From: Cladosporium sp. IMV 00045
Lineage: Eukaryota > Ascomycota > Dothideomycetes > Cladosporiales > Cladosporiaceae
Assembly: GCA_001931905.2 (NCBI GenBank)
Contig: MSJI02000946.1
Span: 35,489-99,488 of the forward strand
DNA length: 64,000 bases
Direction: 5' to 3'
Shown: one piece after another, positions 53,261 through 61,375 of the stretch
Layout: each line of letters starts with the position of its first letter
Numbering within the stretch: the first letter of the stretch is position 1
Program-made: the position numbers and the translations under genes
The notes under the pieces: generated by a model
Database searches by the model: none
Seen by the model: the letters and a program-made list of their open reading frames with translations, nothing else
What the model was told of the DNA's origin: nothing

Positions 53261-56200
53261 TCAATCCGACGAGTGCAAGTACCATTCGAGCTCCGCCATC
53301 CTCCGCCTCACTTTCAGCGCATCCGTGGGAGAGTCGCCTGACCATCTGTGCCCGTTCTCCAAAGCCTCCATGCTCTCAACGGCAGGATCCCTGTGCTCGG
53401 ACGGAATCAAGTTCTGCAGAATCTCTTTGAACTTCTTTAATCGTTCGGCGTGGTAGTTCTGGTCATCTTCGTGCGCCACCGCTGAGTGGGGACGTTTCAG
53501 TGACTGCCTCAACGTTGCCTCGTTGTCGGTCGAAGTGTTGCAAGGCAACACTTCGCTGTTCTCTGTCAGAGCGGTCTTGTCATCTTCGACCGCGGTCTCG
53601 CCCTGCAACACCTCTCCCTTCTTCTGAATAGTCGCCTCCCACGAATACTTAATAGCAAGACCAAGCGCAAAAGCGACCTTACGATCGACACTGTTGCCAA
53701 CGATCTTCAACTGCTGCGAGGGAACGCCGACGATGACCTCGTGGTCCAGAAAGCCTAGCGCTCGCCTCGTTTCCATGACAGACAAGCTGCGATGCTGTTC
53801 CCAATGAAGCGTCTTGCCGTTGAAAGCGCATTGAATATGCAGTGCTGTCATGATGGTAGGGAACAGACCGTCCGGTCGGACTCGAGTGTAGGATCGAGAG
53901 CCTTCCTTAGCACGTTGGCCTTTGCAGTTCTTGACCCACTCGTACGCTTCGCCGGATGTGACGTCGCCATTAGTGACGGCCTGCTGTAAGCCCATGCCGT
54001 ATGGATGGGTGGGCACACGAGCGATTCGCTGGCGCGTGGTATGACTCTGGTCCGCGAAGGTGCGGTGGTCAGGAAACTGCGGGCAGATTTGCGGAAGCGA
54101 GTCGCCGATGTCTGGAAGATCTGCCGTGGCTTCTCGCGCAGAAATGCCTTCGAATGGGGTAGGTTCGAAGCGACGAATGCCAAATGACAGGCCGTTAGTG
54201 GTCTTGCCTAGGGTCTTTGTGATCTTCTTGCCGATATGATGTCCGTGGGTTCGTGGTGGCGGTATCAATGGGGTTGTTCCCGGTGCGCTAGCGACAATGA
54301 ATACACGAGAACGATGTTGGCTACTACCCAGCGACCAAGCGTCTCCCAGGAATTGTTGGACTTGATAACCAAGGGCTACTAGACCCCCGATGATCTGCGA
54401 GAAGACGTTCTGTTCACGGCCGTCTACTATGATCTTGCCTGTCATCTGTACCACGTTTTCGAGCACGAAGTACTCTGGACTATAACAGTCGACGAATGCC
54501 ACCACCGAGGCGACCATCGACGCGAACTGTAGTGACTGATGACTTTGCTTATTAGGCTGCATATTAGAGAAGCCAGGGCATGGGCTGCCTGCTACAATGA
54601 GGCCAATCGCTCCGATAGCAGCGACAAGCATGCTTTTTGACCCATGGAGAGCTCGTCGCAGGTAATCATTGACTGATCCAAGGAAGTAGTGGACATCGCT
54701 AGTGTTCTTCACGTTTGCACGATAGGAGTGCAATGCGGCTGCTTCCCAGTCCACGGCATACTTCATCTCCACTACGCCGGCTTCCTCGAGACCTCTGCCA
54801 AAATTTCCGCCGCCGCAGAATAGGTCAAGGCCGACCAAAGGAGAAACGTTGCCCTGGATAGCTTGAGTGGATTCAGTTTGCTTGCCGTCATCTGATTCTG
54901 GTGGTGTTGCCAAGGTCGACTGCGAGCCTACAAAATCTTCCCTTAGCGCATAGAAGTGATCCCCTGCTCCATCACAGTTGAATGGAGACTGCACTTGGTC
55001 TCGCAGCGCAAATCGCGCAACTCTGCAGTGTCTGGAAATACAGTAATGCGGCAATGCAATTGGTTCGGCATCCGATTCGTAGAGCTCGTTTGGCGGCGCT
55101 CCAGTATCTCGATTTGAGCTTCGTAAGAACTTACGGAGCAGTATCCTATGCGTGTCAAGGTTGATAGAGATGATACGCATTGGTTGCAGCAATACATCGC
55201 TTCCTCGCGGGTGCACAAGGACCGTTTGCCCTGCTTTGTATTCCGTTAAGAATTCCTCGAAGCTCGTCATATGGTTGTAGGCGCAGCTGAAATCCTCCGA
55301 TGTCAGCGTTGTAAAACCATAGCAATCGTCCTCCTCGGAGGTATGGAACTTCTGCCTCACAAAGTACCCCGGCGTACTTTCAGGGTCTGAACAGAACCAG
55401 GACACGTCGAGTTTTGCGACGACTGTCTCAATCGGAATGGCATATCCGCCACAACTGCAGTTGTCGGAAAAGAAGAGTTCATTTTTGAAAGGGTAAAACG
55501 CATCACCGATCGTGGTATCCGACGACTCGTAGAGCCAAATGACGTCCAGCTTGCGGTTGCCGCTTCGATCCTGATAGACAGATTGTACGTATGCGTACCA
55601 GAGCGTTGACTTCGAATTTTTCCAATTGCACTCGTTCGGCTCTACACACACTACGTCGCCATGCTGAACATCTATTAGCTGCGGGCCATCGTCTGGCTCA
55701 TCTTGTTCGGTTGGGTCAATATGAGGCCTTTCAGTGGGTTTTGCGTTCCATGGCGTGAGGCAACGTTGCTTTTTCAGCGAAGTGATGTGTTCAAGGACCT
55801 CCGGTTGCGGCTCTTTCAGACTCAGGTGAGAGGCAAAATACATATCCTCAAAGCATCGGTGGACAAACGGCGTTACCACAGTCCTTTCGTCCTCGTTTGA
55901 CAATTGCCGCTTGATTGCTGTGAGGTTGACAGGGTCGATCTCACGCCAGATCGGCTGCCTGAGGAGTCCTAATTCGGAATCATCGATGCTATAGCACTCT
56001 TTATAAAGGAACAACACGAACGCGGCTGCTGATGTCCCAAAGTCCTTTTGATAGCCGCATTGTGAGTACCAAGATTGAAAAAAGGAGCGTGAACTGTATT
56101 CCTTGACCGCCCATATTGTGAATTTTGCACGGAAGAGACTAAGAGTGACGCTTTGGCGCTGATATGCTATTAGGAAGTCGACAAAGAGTTTGGTGAACGT

Positions 56201-56923
56201 CACCAGCCAGAGGAACGGCTCGTAGAATCCCACATATTCCTTAGACGGACGTCCAAGCCGGTACCAGAGACTCTTCGATGTTTCTTGAGGCCCAATACAG
56301 ATCTTGTCGCGCATGGTGTCGCAGTCCATATCTCCGTAGCCAGCAATTGCTAGTCTTTCGAAAGGCACGTCTCGTACACGCCGCTTGTCTTTGCCGTTTG
56401 ACAATGTTCCACTGAAGCAAAGACAATCGACCCCAAAATTAGCTTGTAACTTGTCTAATGTACACAAGTCCATCGCTCGCTTGCTAGTCGGAGGTCGATA
56501 GATCGAGAAATCATCCAGTTCAAGATATCTGTGTCCATCTTCGGATTCGACGAGATTGCTGAGATGGCCCCCGGTGAGACTAGATATGGCATCCTTCTCA
56601 GATACGACCTTTTGCGGTGCCCAGCTGGTGAACGCAACGCTAGGTAGACTCGGTCGAGGTATCTGCACGTGGCTGAGTGTTCGCCCTTCAATGTGTAGGT
56701 GTTCTTCTTCTGGGACTATATCGCACCCGCGCGAGTCTGGCGTGCACACGCTCATGGGAGTATCAGGAAAGCCTGGCGTTGCGGCAGATCCTGAACTGCT
56801 ATATTGTCCGTGTCCATTCCGCGACTGAAGACGAGACTTTGTCCACGCATCGACGCCATGTTCACTAGTATTTATTGACCCAATCCTTCTCCTCTTGAGC
56901 GGGGTGAGACTTTCATCCTCCAT
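53261..56923 (-). CDS. dim-2: DIM-2 type DNA (cytosine-5) methyltransferase
   Basis: Nuclear C5 cytosine methyltransferase responsible in Neurospora for cytosine methylation directed by H3K9me3 and HP1. One exon, 1220 aa. The N-terminal half has a disordered start and a targeting region, then two BAH-like domains (about 440-540 and 575-665; GDVVCVEPNECNW and AGQTVLVHPRGSDV). Catalytic motifs: I GLDLFCGGGNFGRG, IV GSPCPGFSNM with C782, VI FVLENVVQM, VIII QHRSRVFIVAS, and IX/X LKIVGNSVDRKVAFALGLAI, all intact. PCPGFS in motif IV is characteristic of DIM-2 and differs from the RID type. It is shorter than the Neurospora protein (about 1450 aa). No in-frame stop or RIP-like damage is visible. Confidence 0.95.
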   Translation of the reverse strand: MEDESLTPLKRRRIGSINTSEHGVDAWTKSRLQSRNGHGQYSSSGSAATPGFPDTPMSVCTPDSRGCDIVPEEEHLHIEGRTLSHVQIPRPSLPSVAFTSWAPQKVVSEKDAISSLTGGHLSNLVESEDGHRYLELDDFSIYRPPTSKRAMDLCTLDKLQANFGVDCLCFSGTLSNGKDKRRVRDVPFERLAIAGYGDMDCDTMRDKICIGPQETSKSLWYRLGRPSKEYVGFYEPFLWLVTFTKLFVDFLIAYQRQSVTLSLFRAKFTIWAVKEYSSRSFFQSWYSQCGYQKDFGTSAAAFVLFLYKECYSIDDSELGLLRQPIWREIDPVNLTAIKRQLSNEDERTVVTPFVHRCFEDMYFASHLSLKEPQPEVLEHITSLKKQRCLTPWNAKPTERPHIDPTEQDEPDDGPQLIDVQHGDVVCVEPNECNWKNSKSTLWYAYVQSVYQDRSGNRKLDVIWLYESSDTTIGDAFYPFKNELFFSDNCSCGGYAIPIETVVAKLDVSWFCSDPESTPGYFVRQKFHTSEEDDCYGFTTLTSEDFSCAYNHMTSFEEFLTEYKAGQTVLVHPRGSDVLLQPMRIISINLDTHRILLRKFLRSSNRDTGAPPNELYESDAEPIALPHYCISRHCRVARFALRDQVQSPFNCDGAGDHFYALREDFVGSQSTLATPPESDDGKQTESTQAIQGNVSPLVGLDLFCGGGNFGRGLEEAGVVEMKYAVDWEAAALHSYRANVKNTSDVHYFLGSVNDYLRRALHGSKSMLVAAIGAIGLIVAGSPCPGFSNMQPNKQSHQSLQFASMVASVVAFVDCYSPEYFVLENVVQMTGKIIVDGREQNVFSQIIGGLVALGYQVQQFLGDAWSLGSSQHRSRVFIVASAPGTTPLIPPPRTHGHHIGKKITKTLGKTTNGLSFGIRRFEPTPFEGISAREATADLPDIGDSLPQICPQFPDHRTFADQSHTTRQRIARVPTHPYGMGLQQAVTNGDVTSGEAYEWVKNCKGQRAKEGSRSYTRVRPDGLFPTIMTALHIQCAFNGKTLHWEQHRSLSVMETRRALGFLDHEVIVGVPSQQLKIVGNSVDRKVAFALGLAIKYSWEATIQKKGEVLQGETAVEDDKTALTENSEVLPCNTSTDNEATLRQSLKRPHSAVAHEDDQNYHAERLKKFKEILQNLIPSEHRDPAVESMEALENGHRWSGDSPTDALKVRRRMAELEWYLHSSD

Positions 56924-57424
56924 CGCGCAGTCGCATTTCGTGTTCTCGAGGAAGTTTATTCGAGCGTCACTCAGGGATGCTCAGTGGGATCAATAGGGAA
57001 GACCGGAGGCTCAATGGATCTGACAAGGCAGGATCCGTCACCGCAGAGATGAGTGAAGCTAGCGTACTTCGCGATGCGCATAGAAAGGCGGAATGTCGTC
57101 AATTCACGCGTGGTTGGAGCCGGCTCACATTGTAGCAGCTTGCCGGAGCATTGTGATACTGTTGCAAAAGATGGTGTTTCGCGGTCAGTGTGTGATGTAT
57201 CGGATCCGTGATGAACGACCTGAGAAGAGCAGCATCATGCAGGTACCAGTAGTGCCTCTCGTGAAGCGAAGTATAATTGGAGCTGAGGCGCATGAAGTGA
57301 CAGATACCGAGCAATAATGTGAAAGCCAACGCACATGCCACATGCCGCATTACACGTACGCCCCTACACCTAGATTTTACAAGCCATCACGTGAAGAGAG
57401 AGCAGTCGCGATGTCAATCTTGTC

Positions 57425-57446
57425 GTTCTGACATGTGAAATTGACG
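57425..57446 (+). promoter_or_regulatory. upstream copy of a GTTCTGAC-AAATTGACG element
   Basis: Reads GTTCTGAC-ATGTG-AAATTGACG. It matches the copy at 57692-57711 except that the centre is ATGTG in place of GTC. Confidence 0.5.
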
Positions 57447-57691
57447 TTCGTCGTGCGTTTGTACGAGCGTAGAAAACCATCCGTATGCCCGTAACACCGT
57501 CGGGGTTGCGTCGTATACATGTAGATACACCTGCCAAATGAGGCCCGTGTGCTAACCGAGGGTATGTCATAGGTTGATTTGTAAGTCTAATTGAAACAAT
57601 GGAGTCAAGAAGACCATGAAGGAATGTTCTTCTACACATGTAGTCATAAATCCTTAAGCAAGAAGAAAAATCCATCCGCCTCTGCCTTTCT

Positions 57692-57711
57692 GTTCTGACG
57701 TCAAATTGACG
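57692..57711 (+). promoter_or_regulatory. second copy of the element, with TGACGTCA palindrome
   Basis: Reads GTTCTGACGTCAAATTGACG and contains a perfect 8-bp TGACGTCA (CRE/ATF bZIP site) at 57696-57703, about 150 bp before the MDR start codon. Confidence 0.55.
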
Positions 57712-57853
57712 GTCCATAGATGCTATAACAATTCGAACGTCTACTTGATGATCGCTCAATTGCCCCTCACTCCTCTCCTACACAAAATTGAACAAAACCC
57801 CTCCACCCTATAACACAACCAAAATCAAAGGAATCTCAAAGGAAACAATCAAA

Positions 57854-58903
57854 ATGGCCAACACAATGAAGGCATTCGTCAGCATTGAAGGCAAAGCCGG
57901 CGAAGTCCAGGAAATCCCCATCCCGACACCAGGCTTCGGCGAGGTCGTCGTGAAAGCACACCGCGTCGCCCAAAACCCAACGGACTGGAAGGCCATGTCA
58001 ATGGTGCCTCCCGGCCGCACCATCGGCTGCGATTTCGCCGGTGAGATCCACGACAACAACGGCTCGCACTGGAGGCCCGGACAGCGCGTGGCGGGTTTCG
58101 TGCAAGGAACGGCCGTCGACCCTCCCCGCGGCGCATTCGCAGAGTTCATTGTCATCGAGGCCAGCCTGCTCTACGCCATTCCTGACTCGGTTACCTACGA
58201 GAATGCCTCCGTCCTGCCCCTGCCCATCGCCACCGCCATCCAGGCCATGTTCCAGCGCCTGAACTTGCCCCAGCCCTCCAAGCCCGCGAAGACGACTTTC
58301 CCCTTCCTCGTCAACGGCGGCACCAGCAGCGTGGGCAAATACGCCATCCAGCTCGGCAAGCTGGCAGGTGCGTACGTGATAGCCACGGGCTCGAAGAAGA
58401 ACCACGAGCTCCTCCTCTCCCTCGGCGCCGATGCAGCGATCGACTACAATGACGCCGACTGGCCGGAGCAGGTGCGCCAGAAATCCCACGACGGGCTGGA
58501 GCACGCGCTGGACTGCATTGCGGAGAACGGCACGCCGGAAGCCATCGCCAAAGCCCTCTCGCCGACCAAGGGCGGACACATCGTCACCCTGCTGCCGATC
58601 GGCAACGTGCGTGATGCCGTGCAGAGCATCAACAGCAAGGCCAAGATCGAGAGCACGATCGTGTACACCGTCTTCCAGCGCCCGCTGCCGTACAAGGCCT
58701 TCGACAACTGTGGCGAGGAGACGCCCGACGACAAGGCCATCTGGGAGAAGTACCTGCAAATGATCCCCGGGTGGCTGCATGACGGCAAGATCAAGCCGAA
58801 CCGCGTGAAGGAGATGGGCACGATCGACGACATCAACGCTGGGTTCAAGCTGCAGCAGGAGGGCAAGGTTAGCGCTGAGAAGCTGGTGTACAGGATTGTG
58901 TGA
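57854..58903 (+). CDS. MDR-superfamily oxidoreductase, enoyl-reductase-like
   Basis: NADPH-dependent medium-chain dehydrogenase/reductase of the zinc-free enoyl/quinone reductase type, related to fungal trans-acting enoyl reductases. One exon, 349 aa from the ATG at 57854; the frame extends to a TTG further upstream but no earlier ATG exists. The N-terminal GroES-like domain includes PGFGEVVVKAHRVAQNPTDWK and GCDFAGEI. The Rossmann domain has the nucleotide-binding stretch VNGGTSSVGKYAIQLGK, ATGSKKNHELLLSLGADAAIDY and the C-terminal AEKLVYRIV. Catalytic-zinc ligands of alcohol dehydrogenases are absent. No polyketide synthase is nearby, so a secondary-metabolism role is not supported by context. 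Confidence 0.9.
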   Translation: MANTMKAFVSIEGKAGEVQEIPIPTPGFGEVVVKAHRVAQNPTDWKAMSMVPPGRTIGCDFAGEIHDNNGSHWRPGQRVAGFVQGTAVDPPRGAFAEFIVIEASLLYAIPDSVTYENASVLPLPIATAIQAMFQRLNLPQPSKPAKTTFPFLVNGGTSSVGKYAIQLGKLAGAYVIATGSKKNHELLLSLGADAAIDYNDADWPEQVRQKSHDGLEHALDCIAENGTPEAIAKALSPTKGGHIVTLLPIGNVRDAVQSINSKAKIESTIVYTVFQRPLPYKAFDNCGEETPDDKAIWEKYLQMIPGWLHDGKIKPNRVKEMGTIDDINAGFKLQQEGKVSAEKLVYRIV

Positions 58904-59161
58904 GAGAAGTAATTCTTTTCTGCCTTGCATTACTCTTGAGAGCGGCGTAGATCTATTATGTACATGACGAACGAAATGAGAAAGCCAAATGCGAATTTTT
59001 GCCAATCCTTCCATCTCCTGTTGAGTTTCCAGCCGTCCACTAATGCAATCATCAAACAATTTCACCACCAACGCCTCGCTGTGGAAATGCAATACTCAAA
59101 ACAAGCAACAAAGAAACCGAGTCGAGAGCCACTCCAGCAACTATATCAAAACACAGGTTCT

Positions 59162-60808
59162 TCAGACCTTGACGGGCGGCAGATGCTTGACCTGACCCGC
59201 CTTTTTCATCCCCTTCAGGCGATCTTCCTGCTCAAGCTTCCAATTCTTGATCGCCTCCCTCCCCCTAATACCGGCCACAGTCTCGCCTAAACCAGACGGC
59301 CCCTTCGCATCCCTCCCTTCACCAGCAGCAGCAGCTCCATCAATCTCCCTCCAGCTGCCTCTTCCCGGCTGGCGGCCCTGCGCCCTGACGCGACGCGAAG
59401 AGCCGCTCTCGCCCCACATGCTGACGCGCTGGACTTTGCGCAGGCGGCGCATGCCCCAGACGACGGAGACGACGGTCAAAACCGCGCAGAGGCCCGAGAT
59501 GCCGAAGAAGCCGTAGTTGGTCTCCTCGATGAAGTTCTCGAGGTTCATGCCGTACAGGGCGGCGATGAACATGCCGACGGTCGTGCCGAGCGTGAGGATG
59601 GAGAACTTCAGGTCCAGCAGCATCAGGCTGTTGCGGTTGGCGTCGAGGATGGCGCGGATGATCTCTTCGGTGTTCTTGATCGAGGACACCAGGTTGGAGC
59701 TGACTTGGACAATTTCGTCGGCGAATTTGTGGTAGGATTCCAGGATGAGCTCGACTTCTTCGTGGTTGTCCTCGTCGCGCTCGGTGCCTTCGGCTTTCTC
59801 GGTGAGGTACATCGCGGCGAGGTCGTCGTCTGCTTCGAGCAGATCCTCGATGGCATCGCGCACGAGTCGTGCTTTCTGCTCGAAAGTGCTGAGCTTCTTG
59901 GAGTAGATGAGCAAGTGTCTGAGCTTGTCTCTGTCAATGTCCTCTTCCAGCTCCCTCAAAACGTTGATGACAGGATCGCGCACGCCCTCAAACTCGCTTT
60001 CCAGACCAGCCGTGACAGAGATGAGCACTGCTTCCAGGGCGCGGAATTCGTACGGCAGCGCTCCACCAGCAGTGGACGAAGTCTGCTTCTGCCTCAACTT
60101 CCCCTCCAGATCGTACATGAACAGACTCTGCGCGTAGGAGTCCGTACTTCCGTAGACATCAAACACCAACACGCGATCGTGCTTGATCAGACATCTGATG
60201 TGCAGCAAATTTATCATGATAGCGCTCGGCCGTACCAGTATATGCGGCAGCACGGAGCTGTCGATCTTCCTCAAATCGCGCGGCATCAGCGAATACTTCG
60301 CGATCAACTCTTGCTTCCTGAACTCGCCGTTGACCAGCACGACGTTCCCGTTCTCGTCGAATTCAGTGCACCGCAGCTTCAAGTCGGTGCTGGGCTTGAT
60401 GCTCCTGCTGCCCAGGCCTTGCGGGTCGTCCAGCAGATCATGAAATGGTAGCAGGCCATTGTCGCGGAATCTCTCGGCGGTCGTCGCGCGTGGCGCGGTC
60501 CTCAGTCGGCGCCAGAAGGTTCCTTGGAGGCCGGACGATGTCGACAGCGGGCGATTGGAGCGCGGCGGACTGGTGGGAGGTTTGGCGAATGTCCTCGATG
60601 TTTGCACTCCATTCTGGAGAGATGTCTGTGTAGTGTTTCTATCGTGTGATCGCAGGGCAGAAGAGTCGGGGGTGTGTGTGAAGGTTCGGCGTTGATGGGG
60701 CGAAACGGTCTTCGCGGAGCGACATGTTGCTGGCTGCGCGCCTAGCTGGCATCGCAAGAATCGCAGCAGCGATGCCGATGGTACCGGCAAGCCATTAGAG
60801 GCTTTCAT
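59162..60808 (-). CDS. mrs2: mitochondrial Mg2+ channel MRS2 (CorA family)
   Basis: Inner-membrane magnesium channel of the CorA/Mrs2/Alr1 superfamily. One exon, 548 aa. The first 100 residues are Ser/Arg/Thr-rich and lack acidic residues, like a mitochondrial presequence. The helical matrix domain follows (LRCTEFDENGNVV, RDLRKIDSSVLPHILVRPSAIMINL, ALPYEFRALEAVLISV). Two membrane helices sit near residues 400-460, with the signature GMN motif at 420-422 in LYGMNLENF between them. The short acidic loop EETNY after GMN is also typical. The C-terminal tail is basic, as usual for Mrs2. Start and family are firm. Confidence 0.95.
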   Translation of the reverse strand: MKASNGLPVPSASLLRFLRCQLGAQPATCRSAKTVSPHQRRTFTHTPDSSALRSHDRNTTQTSLQNGVQTSRTFAKPPTSPPRSNRPLSTSSGLQGTFWRRLRTAPRATTAERFRDNGLLPFHDLLDDPQGLGSRSIKPSTDLKLRCTEFDENGNVVLVNGEFRKQELIAKYSLMPRDLRKIDSSVLPHILVRPSAIMINLLHIRCLIKHDRVLVFDVYGSTDSYAQSLFMYDLEGKLRQKQTSSTAGGALPYEFRALEAVLISVTAGLESEFEGVRDPVINVLRELEEDIDRDKLRHLLIYSKKLSTFEQKARLVRDAIEDLLEADDDLAAMYLTEKAEGTERDEDNHEEVELILESYHKFADEIVQVSSNLVSSIKNTEEIIRAILDANRNSLMLLDLKFSILTLGTTVGMFIAALYGMNLENFIEETNYGFFGISGLCAVLTVVSVVWGMRRLRKVQRVSMWGESGSSRRVRAQGRQPGRGSWREIDGAAAAGEGRDAKGPSGLGETVAGIRGREAIKNWKLEQEDRLKGMKKAGQVKHLPPVKV

Positions 60809-61375
60809 CGCTCGCGTGCGACAATCGTAAGATATTCAGGGTGGGGTGAGGTGGTTGTGTACATGCGAACGCCATCTAGAATGGATGATGATGATGAACT
60901 ACTTGCCCAAAAATCTCCACGGCTTCCGGCTGGACTAGCGCAGCCTCCTGCAAGGCACGCTTGTGCACGTTGTTACAGAGATCGAGCTTCAAACATTTCC
61001 ATGGCACTCTCATTCCGAAATAATAATTCATGGGATCTTGAAGAAGATGGTTCTCCTTGAGTTCATATAGTGCAAGATTACCTCTCTTTCCTTTCTCCTA
61101 TCCTACTTAAACATTACGTACACGTGGTGTATTCCCATTCGATTCACTTCCTCCAGGGGTATCTCTGCGGTAAAGGAAATAAAAACACAAGGAAACCATC
61201 CCGAGACCTGCAGGTCATGACAAACAAGCCCTCACTGAATCCTGCATTTGTTCGGGGAAGCAAGTACAGTGAGTAGCAAGCATAAACACACAAAGAAAAG
61301 TTATTATCCCGTCATGGGTGTAGTGTTCTTATTAGTAGTGGTGGTGTGAGCGAGCGCCCTTTTTCCAACTCATCA
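60809..61375. other. intergenic between mrs2 and the TBC gene
   Basis: Promoter of mrs2 and 3' flank of the TBC gene. It contains short ATGATGATGAT low complexity near 60890. No gene recognised. Confidence 0.6.

Larger units (their letters stand above)
56924..57853. promoter_or_regulatory. divergent promoter region of dim-2 and the MDR gene
   Basis: A 930-bp gap between opposite start codons. It contains a direct repeat of a 20-22-bp element (57425-57446 and 57692-57711) and two ACATGTAG words. Confidence 0.55.

Noticed and set aside
57854..58903. Secondary-metabolite cluster around the enoyl-reductase-like gene
   Set aside because: No polyketide synthase, peptide synthetase, terpene cyclase or P450 lies in the window.
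57998..59092. 364-codon open frame antisense to the MDR gene
   Set aside because: Shadow frame; no motif, and it crosses the 3' flank of a secure gene.
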